Positions 1 to 11,965 are shown, counted from the stretch's first letter. The stretch is 64,000 bases of DNA from Diphasiastrum complanatum (GCA_029204225.1 CM055095.1:45557446-45621445), one strand, 5' to 3'. Notes: generated by a model from the sequence alone, not told the origin. Numbers and translations are program-made.

Positions 1-3000
1 CAATTAGTCTGCCTCTTGCTGACGTATGCACGAAGCATATCCTCCAGCACTTGATTTACCCTTTCTGTTTGACCATCCGTCTGTGGATGGTCAGTGGTAC
101 TCATATTAAGTTTAGTATGGAGATGATGGAATACTGCCTTCCAAAAATTTCCAGTAAACTTACTGTCCCGGTCGCTGACTATGCCGGAAGGTAGACCGTA
201 CAATTTAAATAGCCCGTCTACAAACAACCTCGCTAACTCTGGAGCTCTAACGGTTGTTTTGGTCGGAATAAAATGAGCCATTTTGGTCAGACGGTCAACT
301 GTGACCCATATAGCGTCATTACCCTTTTGGGTTTTAGGCAGGCCTACTATAAAATCCATGGAGATACTCTCCCATTTACCAGCTGGTATTTCTAAGGGAT
401 GCAACAACCCTCCTGCCTTTAAACGCTCTGCTTTATTTACTTGACATTTCTTGCAACTGGTTACATACTGGTGGACGTCCTTTTTCATACTGGGCCAGAA
501 AAATTGCCTACGAAGAAGCTCATAGGTCTTCTGTATGCTTGGGTGTCCCGCGCTAGGATTGTCATGACATTCATATAGGACCTGCTGCCTATAATCCTCT
601 GAATTGGGGACACATACTCTATCTCTATAGAGCAAGTACTCATCCTGAATGGAATACTGTTTCCATTTGAATCCTTGAGTCAACTGACCCTCAACCACTG
701 GGGTTTGCTTGGGTAATACAGGCTCAGAATCCTCAACGTCATCTGACGACGTATACTCGGACTCATCATCATCCTCAACGGAAGCTGCCGTATTCTTGGA
801 TGAACTGGCACCAGCCCCGGGAACTGGTTTTGGAGTCTGTAACTGTCTGTTCTGGACTGAGTTCCAGATAATAGAGAAGAATGCATCATGCTGGCATTTC
901 CCTCTCAAGGACTCGAGTAACTCATTACGAATCTGAGTAAAACTCAGCTCGTTTATCATAGGCATTCTGCTAAGGGCATCTGCTACTGTATTGAATTTTC
1001 CACGCCTATATCCGATAGACATGTCAAACTCTTGCATCAACTCTGCCCAACGAGCTTTCCGACCTCTAAGCTCAGGTTGATTGCAAAGGTATCTGAGACT
1101 CTCATGGTCTGTCAGGACCTCAAAGTTGGCACCATACAAATAATGCCTCCAAGTCTTAAGGGCATGGACTATAGAAAAGAGTTCCTTTTCATAGGCACTG
1201 TACCTAGTCTGAGCTGGCTCGAGTTTTTTACTCTCGAACGCAACTGGTCGTCCACCCTGAGTTAGCACAGCGCCTACTGCAAAGTCGCTAGCATCTGTTT
1301 CGACCACAAATGGCTGATTGGGGTCGACGACTTTTAAGACTGGTGCTGTAGCTAAGGCTGTTTTGAGAGCATCAAAGCTCTCCTGTTGTGCAGACTCCCA
1401 AATGAACTCCTTTCCCTTCCCCTTAAGAAGATTTGTCATAGGGACTGCTATCTGAGCATATTCCTTGACAAATCGTCTGTAATATCCCGCGAGACCAAGA
1501 AAGATTTGAAGTTCCAAAATATTCTGAGGTCTCAGCCAACTGAGTATGGCTTTAACCTTGTTTGGGTCCATCTTAATCCCATCTGAAGAGATAATGTGAC
1601 CCAAATATGCTACTTCTTCAACGAAGAATTCACACTTGGATTGTTTAGCATAAAGCTTATGCTTTCTGAGCAGTCGAAACACCTTTCTGAGGTGTTTTAG
1701 ATGCTCCTTCCTCGTTTTGCTGTAGACGAGGATGTCATCTAAAAATACGACCACAAACTTACCCAAGTATGGTCTGAGGACACTGTTCATCAAGGTCATA
1801 AAGGTAGCTGGAGCATTTGTGAGCCCAAATGGCATCACCTTAAACTCATAATGACCGTGACGAGTCCTAAAAGCTGTTTTCGAGACATCTTCCGATTTTA
1901 TACGGACTTGATGATATCCCGATCTAAGGTCTATTTTACTGAAAAACTTAGCCCCGTCGAGTTGATCAAACAACTCGTCTGCCCGAGGCATAGGGTATTT
2001 ATTCTTAATTGTGACTTTATTGAGGGCTCTGTAATCTACGCAAAGACGCATAGACCCCTCTTTCTTTTTCACCAATAGGACTGGTGAGGCCCATGGTGAA
2101 CTACTGGTCTGAATTTGGCCTTTCCCAAGATAGTCTGTTAACTGCCTAGTTATTTCTTCATCCTCTGTTCGGCTGACCCGATACGGAGGTTTAGAAACAG
2201 GTGCTGTACCTGGTACTAGGTTTATTACATGATCTACCTCTCTGCTAGGTGGTAAACCATGTGGCAAGTCTTCAGGAAAAACATCTTTAAATTTAGACAA
2301 TAAAGTTTCTAATTTACTGATTTTCTGCTGAATAGAACTGGAAATAGAAACTTCAGGAATAAACTGAAAGTCACATAAGAATACCTGATGGTCTTCGTCT
2401 CCGATTAGCTGACAGAGCTCTGAATTGCAGACCATAGGGCTGTTGGGAACATCATGCTCCCCATGCAACTGGATCTCTCGGCCTTTATACTGAAAGCTGA
2501 GGGTGTTCTCCTGATAGTTTCTGTGGAGGGAAGGTCCTAAACTGTAGAGCCAATCTCTCCCGAGAACAATGTCTGTTCGATCCAGGTGCATTATCTGAAA
2601 GTTTATTTGATCTTGGTACCCCTGAATACCAAGATTTAACTTACTTACCATAGTTTCCCATATTTTTTTATCTTCACCCTTAGCTAATGAAACTATGTAC
2701 CTATGCTGACTAGGTACTTCTGGTAGTTTAAGCTTTTTAACCAGGGTGTGGTTGATGAAATTATGGGTTGCCCCATCATCAACCATGACTCCTACTGACT
2801 GGTTACCAACTTTCCCATGCATACGTACTAGGTCATGCGGCCCAAAGCTGAAGGGTCTCGCTAGCATTGCAGAGGTCAGCTGGCAACAGTGTTCATGATC
2901 TTCATGATACACTTTGATCTCGGAAGCTGCCGAGTCACTGGGGAAACATACAGTCTGAACAAGATGAACTTGTTTTTTATCTTTTTTAGTGAAAGGCCCC

Positions 3001-4079
3001 TTGGGACACTGTCTGACTGTGTGTCCCTTGCCCATACACACAAAGCACAAACGTTCTTGTTTGGCTTTCTCAAAATCATCTGGTTTTAAGGGCTGTATGT
3101 GTGAAGGGCGTTTCTGAGGAGCTTCACCTTTAAATTTATCTTCTTTCTTTCTTTTTAAAAATTTCTTTTTAAATTGAAAGTCTTTCTGAGGAAGCTGCTC
3201 AGAAAGTGGTTGCTGTCTCGCTCTCTTCCTACCCACTGAATCATCATAGATTTGAGCATATCTGAGAGCTTGCTCAAGGGTAGTAGGCGAGTTTCTCTGG
3301 ACCTCTACTTTATATTCATCTTTGAGGCCACGGACAAATCCCCTGATTTTTTGATAGTCATCCATATTTTTAATCTTTAAAATTGCCTCTCGATACTGCG
3401 AGATATATTGGATGAGGGACTTGTCCATTACTGTTCTTTCCCAGGCTTCCCAGGCTCTATCAAGTTCATTCTCTGGTAGAAATTCTCTTAGGAAAGCTTC
3501 TTCAAAAGCTTTCCATGACCGGGGAGTCTGCCCAGTCTCCTGGAGATTTAACCACCACTTATAGGCCATAGGCCCTAAAGAAAGACTGGCCTCAATTGCT
3601 TGCAAATGGTCAGGGGTCTGTTTAAGAGCATGAATGTTCTTCCATTTGCTGAGGAAGGTTTGTAGAATATCTGCATTTCTATCCTTCTCTTCCCCATTAA
3701 AAGTAGGAGGCTTTAAATCTTTAAAAACACTGGGGTGAGATCGTAAAGTCTCACCCGAAACTGATGGAAGTGGAGAAGGGGATAACTGAGAAGTGGAGGG
3801 AAGGCTTCCTTTCGCGGAGCTCAAAATCAAGTTTTTGAGTTCAGCGAACGAGTCGTCCACACTGGACTTGAAATTGGCTAATGCCAGCTTCAGTTCATCC
3901 ACTTCTGTTACCAATTGGAGGAACTGCTCCTTGGTAACCAGTTCGTCGAGTTCTTCGGCGAACTGTTCCTGTTCTTCTACTTCCATGGGTTCCTTCCCTT
4001 TTCTGTAAGCCAAGGCTTCTGTTTCAAGTTCGTCGAAGCCTCTCTCCTGGGGTTGATCAGGTCCCTGAGGAGTGGTCAT
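1..4079 (-). CDS. Gag-pol polyprotein of chromovirus copy 1 (partial, C-terminus outside window)
   Basis: The frame starts with [10 protein letters not shown] and I found no stop on hand translation down to the left edge (about 1,360 codons). Domains in order are: acidic N-terminal region; gag core (region of [10 protein letters not shown]); zinc knuckle [14 protein letters not shown] of the CX2CX4HX4C type (about 3060-3020); aspartic protease with [11 protein letters not shown] near 2780; reverse transcriptase with [12 protein letters not shown] and active site FLDDILVYS near 1740; RNase H with [15 protein letters not shown] near 1290; integrase HHCC (ECHDN, GHPS, CKKCQ, near 570-450) and catalytic core ([16 protein letters not shown]). 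The RT and integrase catalytic residues are present, so the copy could be coding-competent. The protease has Asp-Asp-Gly where Asp-Ser/Thr-Gly is usual. Confidence 0.92.
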   Translation of the reverse strand, partial: MTTPQGPDQPQERGFDELETEALAYRKGKEPMEVEEQEQFAEELDELVTKEQFLQLVTEVDELKLALANFKSSVDDSFAELKNLILSSAKGSLPSTSQLSPSPLPSVSGETLRSHPSVFKDLKPPTFNGEEKDRNADILQTFLSKWKNIHALKQTPDHLQAIEASLSLGPMAYKWWLNLQETGQTPRSWKAFEEAFLREFLPENELDRAWEAWERTVMDKSLIQYISQYREAILKIKNMDDYQKIRGFVRGLKDEYKVEVQRNSPTTLEQALRYAQIYDDSVGRKRARQQPLSEQLPQKDFQFKKKFLKRKKEDKFKGEAPQKRPSHIQPLKPDDFEKAKQERLCFVCMGKGHTVRQCPKGPFTKKDKKQVHLVQTVCFPSDSAASEIKVYHEDHEHCCQLTSAMLARPFSFGPHDLVRMHGKVGNQSVGVMVDDGATHNFINHTLVKKLKLPEVPSQHRYIVSLAKGEDKKIWETMVSKLNLGIQGYQDQINFQIMHLDRTDIVLGRDWLYSLGPSLHRNYQENTLSFQYKGREIQLHGEHDVPNSPMVCNSELCQLIGDEDHQVFLCDFQFIPEVSISSSIQQKISKLETLLSKFKDVFPEDLPHGLPPSREVDHVINLVPGTAPVSKPPYRVSRTEDEEITRQLTDYLGKGQIQTSSSPWASPVLLVKKKEGSMRLCVDYRALNKVTIKNKYPMPRADELFDQLDGAKFFSKIDLRSGYHQVRIKSEDVSKTAFRTRHGHYEFKVMPFGLTNAPATFMTLMNSVLRPYLGKFVVVFLDDILVYSKTRKEHLKHLRKVFRLLRKHKLYAKQSKCEFFVEEVAYLGHIISSDGIKMDPNKVKAILSWLRPQNILELQIFLGLAGYYRRFVKEYAQIAVPMTNLLKGKGKEFIWESAQQESFDALKTALATAPVLKVVDPNQPFVVETDASDFAVGAVLTQGGRPVAFESKKLEPAQTRYSAYEKELFSIVHALKTWRHYLYGANFEVLTDHESLRYLCNQPELRGRKARWAELMQEFDMSIGYRRGKFNTVADALSRMPMINELSFTQIRNELLESLRGKCQHDAFFSIIWNSVQNRQLQTPKPVPGAGASSSKNTAASVEDDDESEYTSSDDVEDSEPVLPKQTPVVEGQLTQGFKWKQYSIQDEYLLYRDRVCVPNSEDYRQQVLYECHDNPSAGHPSIQKTYELLRRQFFWPSMKKDVHQYVTSCKKCQVNKAERLKAGGLLHPLEIPAGKWESISMDFIVGLPKTQKGNDAIWVTVDRLTKMAHFIPTKTTVRAPELARLFVDGLFKLYGLPSGIVSDRDSKFTGNFWKAVFHHLHTKLNMSTTDHPQTDGQTERVNQVLEDMLRAYVSKRQTN

Positions 4080-4961
4080 CTTCGAAACTGAAAGAGAGCT
4101 ACCTTAACTTCTGAAGGAAAAAAGTCTAAAAGACTAATTTACAACTGTACAAGGGAAAGGAAAGATGACTTAGCTGTTTCTGAGGACTGTACTTCCAAAG
4201 AGATTATGAAGAGGAACCCTTTCAGCTCTTTTCCCCAAGATTTCAGACCTGCTGTCCCGGAAAATGCCAGTTTGAAGCTTCAAAACGGTGCCAAATTTCC
4301 CGGTTCTTGAGTTGAGTAGCTGACTGATCTGATTTGAGGTGTGTGGCTCCAACAAACCGAGTAAAAACCGGAAGTTTACAAAAAGAAATCCGGAATTTTT
4401 GAAGTCCCTGCCCTCGCTGGTTGGTCAGCAACCTGTCTGGCCCGATTTGTCCAATTTACAGCTCTGAAATCACCTTAATTCTCTGATTTACTCTCAGCCT
4501 GTAGGTCGCTGGTCTGTAGCAAGCAAGTCTGAAACTCAGACTCCTGAAAAACTTCTGAAAAACAGGGTTAAATTCTGAGATTTCTACCCTACTGTCCAGC
4601 GCTGGCCCTGCTACAATATTTCAGATCAGAACTCCTTCTAATCTACTCAGAACTTCATACGAAACTCAGATTTGAGGGCTGACTATACAGCGATGGACCT
4701 GCTCTTCCCTTCCTCTTAAATTTCCGCTCAGATCATAGTGATCTACACTCGAAAATCAGAGAGGGAAACTGATTTTTCAGCGCTGAAGCTATTGTAAAAG
4801 ATATGCTTCCAAACTACTGAGAAATCCAGCAAATTGGAGGATTAGAAAGCTGATCCTACAGCGATTTTCCTCCTCTATTCTTTTCTGAGAATCTCCCAGA
4901 TCTTTCCTATCTTCTGATAGCTTTCTCTACTGTTGCTCCTGAACTCCCTAGGATGGAGATG

Positions 4962-4973
4962 GCTCTGATACCA
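4962..4973 (-). promoter_or_regulatory. Primer binding site (initiator tRNA-Met type)
   Basis: One base inside the 5' LTR the minus strand reads TGGTATCAGAGC. This is the standard plant retrotransposon primer site complementary to the 3' end of initiator methionine tRNA. It fixes the element's orientation and the inner LTR boundary. Confidence 0.92.
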
Positions 4974-4974
4974 G

Positions 4975-5332
4975 TGTAATAGATCCTAACACCACAGTAG
5001 GGCAAACACTAATTGATCCACCCAACCTTGCCTACTCCCTGATATAGAGTAAGCCCCTCCTAGCCCAGTGTGAGGACTGGTAGCATGCTACTGCCAAGTG
5101 TCGGCCACGTGGCACTGACGTGGCCGACTGCACGTCGGGACCCAACTGGGGGCCCTATCCTGCTGACAGGGTCCCTAGGCTGTGTTAGGCCCGCCATGGC
5201 TATGGACCGTGCTGGGGCACACTACTCACACTGTCTTGCCCTGTTGGTCATGTACGCTGGACACGACCCTGACTGTGGTATCTGACCTATCTGTGTTCTC
5301 TAGGGTTCGGCACTGGTTACGAGCTCGTAACA
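4975..5332 (-). repeat. 5' LTR of chromovirus copy 1
   Basis: This 358-bp terminal repeat begins TG and ends CA on the minus strand. Its first bases form a perfect palindrome around GAGCTC (GTTACGAGCTCGTAAC). It is an inverted copy of 6234-6591. It abuts integrase sequence of another copy at 5333, so the junction at 5332/5333 is an insertion edge. ORFs that cross it (for example one starting at 5182) are LTR sequence fused by chance to the integrase frame. Confidence 0.92.
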
Positions 5333-6222
5333 CTTCCGGCATAGTCAGCGACCGGGACAGTAAGTTTACTGGAAATTTTTGGAAGGCAGTATTCCATCAT
5401 CTCCATACTAAACTTAATATGAGTACCACCGACCATCCACAGACGGACGGTCAAACAGAAAGGGTAAATCAAGTGCTGGAGGATATGCTTCGTGCATACG
5501 TCAGCAAGAGGCAGACTAATTGGGAGGAGTATCTCTCGATATTAGAGTTTGCTTACAACAGTACCAAACATTCAGCTACGGGATACAGCCCATTTATGCT
5601 GATGTACGGTTTTCAGCCACGCTCACCCACAGCTGTAGGGTTTAAACAAGAAAAAGTTGAAGCAGCCAGAAACTTTTTAGAAGACCTAAACCAGATGATA
5701 GAACATGCTAAGCGTAGCATTAGACAATCCCAGGATCGAGCCAGGCATTATGCAGATCCACACAGACGGGATGTGCAGTTCTCCACTGGTGAGAAAGTCT
5801 ACTTGAGAGTCCCAGTTGACTCTAAAACCCTCAAATCAGGAGTGTGTGCTAAGTTGTCTCCAAGGTATTGTGGTCCCTTTACCATCAGTAGGAGACTAGG
5901 CGAGGTCACCTATGAACTAGAACTCCCACACAGCAGTAAGGTTTTTCCAGTTTTTCATGTAAGTCAGTTACGAAAAGCCTTAACCAGATCAGATAATCTG
6001 GTAGGGGACAGTGTTCTAGTTCTCCCATTGGATCCTCAACAACCTCCACATGAACCAGAGGAAATTCTTGATAGTAGAGAGACGCAGACTCGTCATACTC
6101 TATACCGAGAATATCTGGTTAAGTGGAATGATCAGCCTGTTGAGAATGCCACTTGGGAAAGAGGCAGCGTCCTTCGCAAGATTTTTCCAGACTTTGTCTT
6201 AGAGGACCAAGACGATTCTTAA
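5333..6222 (+). pseudogene. Integrase C-terminal half and chromodomain, chromovirus copy 2
   Basis: This fragment opens abruptly at the integrase motif [11 protein letters not shown] and continues in frame to a TAA at 6220-6222. It contains the catalytic Glu (TERVN), the integrase C-terminal region, and a chromodomain near the end (region of EYLVKWNDQPVENATWE), which defines it as a chromovirus. Chromodomains steer integration toward particular chromatin; that is family knowledge. The first 190 bp are an inverted copy of window bases 1-190. The 5' part of this copy is missing here because copy 1 lies at its left edge. It cannot make a complete polyprotein as it stands. Confidence 0.9.
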
Positions 6223-6591
6223 GGGGGAGGGAGTGTTACGAGCTCGTAACCAGTGCCAAACCCTAGAGAACACAGATAGGTCAGATACCACAGTCAGGGT
6301 CGTGTCCAGTGTACATGACCAACAGGGCAAGACAGTGTGAGTAGTGTGCCCCAGCACGGTCCATAGCTATGGCGGGCCTAACACAGCCTAGGGACCCTGT
6401 CAGCAGGATAGGGCCCCCAGTTGGGTCCCGACGTGCAGTCGGCCACGTCAGTGCCACATGGCCGACACTTGGCAGTTGCATGCTACCAGTCCTCACACTG
6501 GGCTAGGAGGGGCTTACTCTATATCAGGGAGTAGGCAAGGTTGGGTGGATCAGTTAGTGTTTGCCCTACTGTGGTGTTAGGATCTATTACA
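6221..6591 (+). repeat. Polypurine tract and 3' LTR of chromovirus copy 2
   Basis: The purine run AAGGGGGAGGGAG (6221-6233) overlaps the pol stop codon. It is followed at once by a 358-bp LTR from TGTTACGAG (6234) to ATTACA (6591). The tract is where plus-strand DNA synthesis is primed in this class. The LTR is the inverted partner of 4975-5332. Confidence 0.92.
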
Positions 6592-6938
6592 GTTTGAAAG
6601 TTCAATCAGTTCACTTATTTGTTCATGGAACTATGTTCTCAAGGATGAACTGTGTATCCAAGTTCATCACAATGTGCATGCACAATTTGTTGTGTGGGAG
6701 AGAGAGAATTAGAATTAGAATTAGAATTATATTAATGTCTGGCCATGGGCACATAAGACAAAAAAAAAGTACATCAGAAAGGAGCATTGTCCATGTAGGA
6801 CTTATTCCTATCAACTAAACCAGATAAAAAATAGAAAGAAAACCAAAGCTTACCCTCCAGCTCTATAGAGGGTACAATAGCAGTAGCTTAACCACCAGCT
6901 ACGCAGAGGGAAAGAAAAGACTGATGTAAGTTAACTAA
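6592..6938. other. Gap between LTR and LINE, no gene seen
   Basis: It contains a short GAATTA tandem (about 6708-6730) beside a small GA run and an A-rich stretch. It may include the 3' tail of the neighbouring LINE. No coding sequence is supported. Confidence 0.4.
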
Positions 6939-9212
6939 CTAGCTAATTGGACAAAAAAAAAACTGTGTGATATGGTGAGAAGCAGGTGCTGGCCTCTGGT
7001 GAAGAGCCCTGGGTCTGGAGGAGCGAGGAGGACGCTGGAGCTTCGGCCGTCGTACTGGAATGTCTATCTCACTGTCAGAAGTCTCATCTCTATCTCTCTT
7101 CTGGAAAAAGCGCGTAATGTGTGACTGGCTATGATTCACATCAGAACCATCCGATAAAAGAGAAGATCTCAGAATAAACATCTCTCGTAGTAGCAAACCA
7201 ACACATCTCGCATCTGAGTAGGCAAGGAAAGAACCAAGTGTAAGCGGAGCATCTCTGTATAAGCAGTGGTATCTGCCTCTGATCTCATAGTAGGCTGGAC
7301 ATCTGAAAATGAAGTGGAACTCATCTCCAACCTCCTATAAAGAGCAACATTGACAAATCTGTAGTGGTCGACGTGTGTCTGTGTATCTGCCTGTCTCAAT
7401 AGCAAGCTGGTGAGAAGAGACCCTAAGTTAACTGATACGGTAGCGTAGACCGAAAGATAACGTCTGAGATAAATAACTCGGCCCAATGGGAAGCCCGGAA
7501 TCATCAAGCTGAAGAAGATGAGTGTGGTAGAAATGAAGCTTGACCCGTGATGGATCCGGGTGAGACCAGACAGTGTGGATGTAAGCCCTATAAATTTGTC
7601 GGCGAATAAACGCGTGTGTCCCATTCGGGAGTTCAGATATAGATAAACCCTACCTACTCAAAAGGTCAAAAACACACTGAAACCATGAGGACTTAGCCTA
7701 CTGACTAGCCAGAGTGCGAGAGGATGTGAAAGCCACAGCCAGGTATCTAGATGAATCAAGCTCCAAGACTCTATGAATGAATGTGATAATCCAAAATATA
7801 GCCTCGACAATCAGTGGAGGAGAGGCAAACTCCGCGAGAATGATATCATGAGGAACTGACTGCTTCGCACGGATCATCCGGCTAAGCATGAGAATTTGCA
7901 CACGTGAAATATCACTCCAAGTATCACTGGATAAGCTTGGACACCATGTCTCCACTGAATATAAAGCAACCAGAGAGACAGCGGCAGAAAATAGGCGACA
8001 GCGCGTATCGGGATAATGCAAGTAGTAAATAGAGGAAAACCTCACTATCTGGACAAGAGCAGAGTGCCCCTTGCGGAGCCTAGTCAATGTAGTCAATCTA
8101 AAAGTGAGCAATGGACCAGTAAAGAGGACACCCAGGTATGTATAAGAGGCTACTATCTCCAGTGGCTGCCCATCATAGTAGAACATTGTGTCTCTCACCG
8201 ATTGGTGTTGAACACCATGACCTTAGTCTTACCAATGTTCACCATCAAATCCCATGTCTAAAAAGCATATAAAGCATCAAGGTGCCGCTGAAGTCCCAAT
8301 GCTGATCTCGATAGTAGTATCACATCATCTGCATATAGTAAAATAGGGTTAACAATATATGCTAAAGCACAGCCATCTCTACCCTCTTCTCTAATAATCC
8401 GCTCAAGATCGCCAATGTATAGAGCAAAGAGAGTAGGGGACAAAGGACATCCCTGCTTTACTCCCACTGTACTGGATATAAGAGGACCATCCATCACCAT
8501 CCCTGAAGCGAGCCAAAACTCTCTCATACAATGGGATGATAGCAGCGATAATCTCTTGAGAAAAAACAAGTGATGCCAGGAGCTAGAGTAAAAGGTGTCT
8601 CGGAACAGAATCAAAGGCTTTGCGGAAGTCCACAAAGCAACAATAAACCCTCTGCTTCCTGAACTTAGCCTCCTCAATAATACATCTCAGGATGAATATT
8701 TGGTCAGTCGTGGAGTAGCCCAGCGCGAAAACCTGCCTGTCCCATAGCATGTAAACCCTTTGTCTCTGCCTGAGAGTTGATGATAGACTGCAAAACTGAT
8801 TCATATAGCTTGGCCATAGTGTGACTGATCATATTAGTGCAATAGTTGTCTACATTCAAAGGATCCCCATCTTTGACTATAGGGTGTAACAGGTTGGTGC
8901 ACCAAGAAGTGGGAAGACCAAAAATGACAGATTGGTTAAATATATGGGAAATGCAAGGGGCTTAACATCAGTGGCCTTACGAGATTGACCATTTTTAATA
9001 GCGTTTTCAACCATGGACGGAGTGAAGAGGGTGAATTCTGATGGGTGTGGGGAAAGAGAAATGGAAAGAGAGTCTACTATATATAGTTTGGTAGCATAAT
9101 TTATCCATGACTCTATAGCAATAGGAGTGGGTTTACATGGGTTTTTAGAGAACATCCGCCAAAAGAAGGTGGAGGATGGGGAGGCCAAAGCATCGATAAG
9201 TTTTTGTCCCAA
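6939..9212 (-). pseudogene. LINE (non-LTR retrotransposon) ORF2, reverse transcriptase, decayed
   Basis: Several minus-strand frames join into one broken LINE ORF2. From upstream to downstream: a pre-RT region ending near 8880; RT blocks with VYCCFVDFRKAFDSVPR near 8630; GVKQGCPLSPTLFALYI near 8450 and the active site LLYADDVILLS near 8330; then a thumb/connection region (8198-7698, including YTYLGVLF) and a C-terminal region to about 6940. Frameshifts and stops separate these pieces. I did not find an endonuclease domain. A related fragment lies at 50523-51045. Confidence 0.85.
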
Positions 9213-9399
9213 AAAAGGACTGTAGATAAGTTGTCCTTTTTTTCAGAGTCACTTTGTGATACTCTTTTTGTTTCAAGGCTAAGGTGTGAGGAGAGTGGTA
9301 TCCAGCATAAACAACTTGTTTATGTAGTGAGAAACACTCCGTGTCATACCATCTGTTGTGGGTGCGTTAATGAGATGAGAAAATTTTCGAAGGATATGC

Positions 9400-9860
9400 A
9401 GTATTGGCCGATTATAAAAGAGATTGAGATAAGAAGGCCGCTTGTAAAGCCGCATTACGGAAGTCCATAGAACGAAATTTGATAAACAAGACATTAGAGT
9501 CAAACTTACTTCTCCGAGCTGTATCAAAACCATTAGTGTTGTGTGAAAGCTTAGTTAAAAGCAAATCTTTTGCCTCCTCGATGGGCTTATCCCCATTGGG
9601 AACCCCTCTAACTCGGATATTGAGGGCTTTTTTCTTTCTTGCTCGGAAAAGACATTTTCTAATGTAGAATTCACAAATGCATGCTGAACCAAGCTTGAAG
9701 ATTCAGCCTTACCATCATTGTTGAGAAGCGCTGCCCATGTCTGCATTTCTTCTACTTGTTTTTCAAAGCTGGATATTTTGTTCGTCTTTTGGGGTATATC
9801 CTCGGCTACTCTTTGTTTGAGTTGCACATTCTCTTGTTCAAGCTGATCCACCCTTCCTTG
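9400..9860 (-). pseudogene. LINE ORF1-like: coiled coil plus RNA-binding-like segment, decayed
   Basis: On the minus strand upstream of the LINE ORF2, the frame starting at 9851 begins MDQLEQENVQLKQRV, a heptad-rich coiled coil. After a frame change it continues with ALNIRVRGVPNGDKP and then FIKFRSMDFRNAAL. A coiled coil followed by a NIRVRG-type strand resembles L1-type ORF1 RNA-binding proteins. Position and strand fit the ORF1 of the same LINE. The reading frame is broken, so no product is expected. Assignment is by pattern only. Confidence 0.5.
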
Positions 9861-10141
9861 AAAACCAATGAGTTCTCATCAAAGTTTGCCATTCTCAGTT
9901 TCAAGTTGGAGAGAGAGAGAGAGAGAGAGCTTTATGTTATGTCCACGTCCTGCATATAGGATTTGGCATAATCCTAGACTTGGATACACAGTACTCCAGT
10001 ACTCAAGATTGTTAGTCACGCCACGCCACGTTATTTTGGACGAGCCCAGTAATGTAATTAATGACCTTGTGAGGCCTATACACACTAATTAGAGTTAGTA
10101 CATGGTTTAGGATAGTCAATGCATGTGTAGAGTATCAATAG
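9861..10141. other. Noncoding, short (GA)n tract
   Basis: It holds a GA run at about 9911-9928 followed by unique sequence ending in ATCAATAG at about 10134-10141, which could be one flank of the GAAACG cluster to its right. No gene is seen. Confidence 0.4.
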
Positions 10142-10262
10142 CAGTGTTTCCTCGAAACGCGTTTCGAATGCTGAAACGCGTTTCGAATGCTGAAACGCAT
10201 TCGAAACGGGACGTATGAAGCGACCCCGTTTTGAAACGGCGTTTCATTGTTCGAAAGGACTG
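10142..10262 (+). repeat. GAAACG palindromic cluster, possible hAT transposon end
   Basis: It starts CAGTGTTTCC and then has tandem, self-complementary units built from GAAACGCGTTTCGAATGCT, plus further GAAACG/CGTTTC blocks. A similar but not identical cluster at 12668-12745 starts CAATGTTTC in the same orientation. CAGTG-like ends are typical of hAT elements, and hAT transposase remnants lie nearby. Confidence 0.45.
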
Positions 10263-10300
10263 TTGAAAAAACGCAAATTTTTTTGAGATACAGTGCGGGC

Positions 10301-10429
<129 letters not shown>

Positions 10430-10629
10430 TGTGTTCAATGTTGTGATCACTGATTATGTTGTGTTGTGACTTGTGAGTGTGAGTTGTGTGTTGTGTTGTG
10501 AAATGTGTTGTAACTTGTGATTGTGTTGAGAGAGAGATATTGATGTGTGTGTTTGTGTGTGTGTAAAAGAGAGGGAGTGTTTGTGTGTTTGTGTGTGTGT
10601 GTGAAGTAGAGGGAGTGTGTGTGTGAGTC

Positions 10630-11029
10630 GTAGCAGTTGATCCCTGGCCAAGGCCGATGCAGAGGATGCAGGAGAGGAGGGTGGGGATGAGGCTGAGGAG
10701 GAGTAGGATGGAGAGGATGTGGGGTGGGTTGATTCCGATGACGAGATACAGGCCAAGCCTGCATCACCTATACTCAAAGGGGGAGGGGGGTGGTTAGGGT
10801 TGGGGTATGCCTGATGGATTTGCATGCTGAGCCAAAGACACCAACATCACAAGAAGAGGGAGCAGGCCCTGGTAGACCTAGAGGCAACGACAACAGGGTC
10901 AGAGGCAGAGGCAGAGGTTCATGGACACAGACACACATACTCGAGGAGGATTCCTTATTTTCCTACTCGTCTACTAGTGATAGTGATGAGGAGGAATCCC
11001 CATCTAATCATGATGCCTCTGATTCATAG
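10630..11029 (+). pseudogene. Acidic low-complexity tail, possibly from a hAT transposase
   Basis: Plus-strand frames here encode AKADAEDAGEEGGDEAEEE and, after a shift, an Arg/Gly stretch and STSDSDEEESPSNHDASDS ending at a stop at 11027-11029. Acidic tails like this end many plant hAT transposases, including the remnant at 49345-50440. There is no catalytic domain here, so the link is only by resemblance. Confidence 0.25.
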
Positions 11030-11635
11030 AGATTCATCGTTGTCTATGAGTCTTTTGTCCATTGTCCATCTGTCATACTCATGTACTTGGCCATTGGCCC
11101 ACTCATTGTATATATCAGAGCTTTATCATTTATGACATCAAACATATTGATCATTCTCATGGGGCATGTGTGGAAGGTGGATCAGTTTCCATGTTTTCAT
11201 ATCATATACACTTAGCACTGTAGTTTGCACTATGTGATTGCTTTCAAGTTTTAGTTTTGGTATGCAGCTTGCTGAAGCCTAAATGCTTTGTTCAGTTAGT
11301 GAATGGACTTCAATGTAATATCCTTTATTCAGTCAGTAGTAGTTACTATGCTTTGCAATGTGTTTGAATTTTTTTTACATCGCTACATGTTTTTTCCCAC
11401 CCCCAACACATAGTCTTAAGAAAAACCCCAATTTGTTTTTTGTAGTGTTCTAAAATGCTGCTGGATCTCTGAACCGTTAGCATTCCGGAATGCCGCACAT
11501 CTATGGTTGTGTCTTCATGTTGAGGCCAATCACTGAGAAGGCACAACATAGGAAGGAGAGGGTGTATTGTTCTTTTGGAATTCAAACAATCGACCGTGGC
11601 TAAGGCCTCCATCCAATCAACTACCTCAGTTTGAG
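11030..11635. other. No recognisable feature
   Basis: AT-rich sequence with no supported gene. The 136-codon minus-strand frame at 11346-11756 lies partly opposite a gypsy RT remnant and has no recognisable domain. Confidence 0.4.
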
Positions 11636-11639
11636 AGTC

Positions 11640-11965
11640 ATCCTTAATCACTATTCGCCTCCAACGTCTCGGATGTTTCCTATTAATAGACCATCTTATA
11701 GAATGAGTCTTAAAGAGGAGGAAGAGGTGTAGAGCATGATTGAGATTATCTTGCAAAAAGGCAGATAATGCCTAGTTTCTCATCCTTTGCCTCTCCGATA
11801 ATTTTGGTAAAAAAGTAGGATGGTTCTTGGAAGATGTGTGTGGATTATCGAGGCTTGAACAAGATTTCTATGCCACATATTGATGATTTGTTAGATGCTC
11901 TTGATAATTCAATTGTTTTAACAAGATTGATCTGAAGAGTGGATACCAGTTGGAGAGGTGACTAG
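11640..11965 (+). pseudogene. Ty3/gypsy reverse transcriptase fragment
   Basis: With frameshifts the plus strand reads NRPSYRMSLKEEEEV, then SFASPIILVKK, CVDYRGLNKISMPHIDDLLDA and KIDLKSGYQ, which are the N-terminal RT blocks of a gypsy element. It closely parallels the RT at 18958-19160. Only about 110 codons remain. Confidence 0.75.

Larger units (their letters stand above)
1..5332 (-). mobile_element. Ty3/gypsy chromovirus copy 1, 5' part (runs off left edge)
   Basis: Read on the minus strand this is a 5' LTR (5332 to 4975), a primer binding site, an untranslated leader of about 880 bp, and gag-pol from 4079 down to position 1, where the window ends inside the integrase. The family is set by the gag-protease-RT-RNase H-integrase order, the RT and integrase motifs, and by the related plus-strand copy at 5333-6591, which supplies the chromodomain end. 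The LTR differs from the one at 6234-6591 at only about six positions by eye, so the family is young. The last part of the integrase, the chromodomain and the 3' LTR of this copy should lie left of the window. Confidence 0.93.

Noticed and set aside
5070-5285. 71-codon frame at 5070-5285 and its near-identical minus-strand twin at 6281-6496
   Set aside because: Both lie inside the inverted LTR copies; the shared peptide only reflects LTR identity.
11346-11756. 136-codon minus-strand ORF
   Set aside because: It has no recognisable domain and partly overlaps a plus-strand gypsy RT remnant that explains the right end of the sequence.
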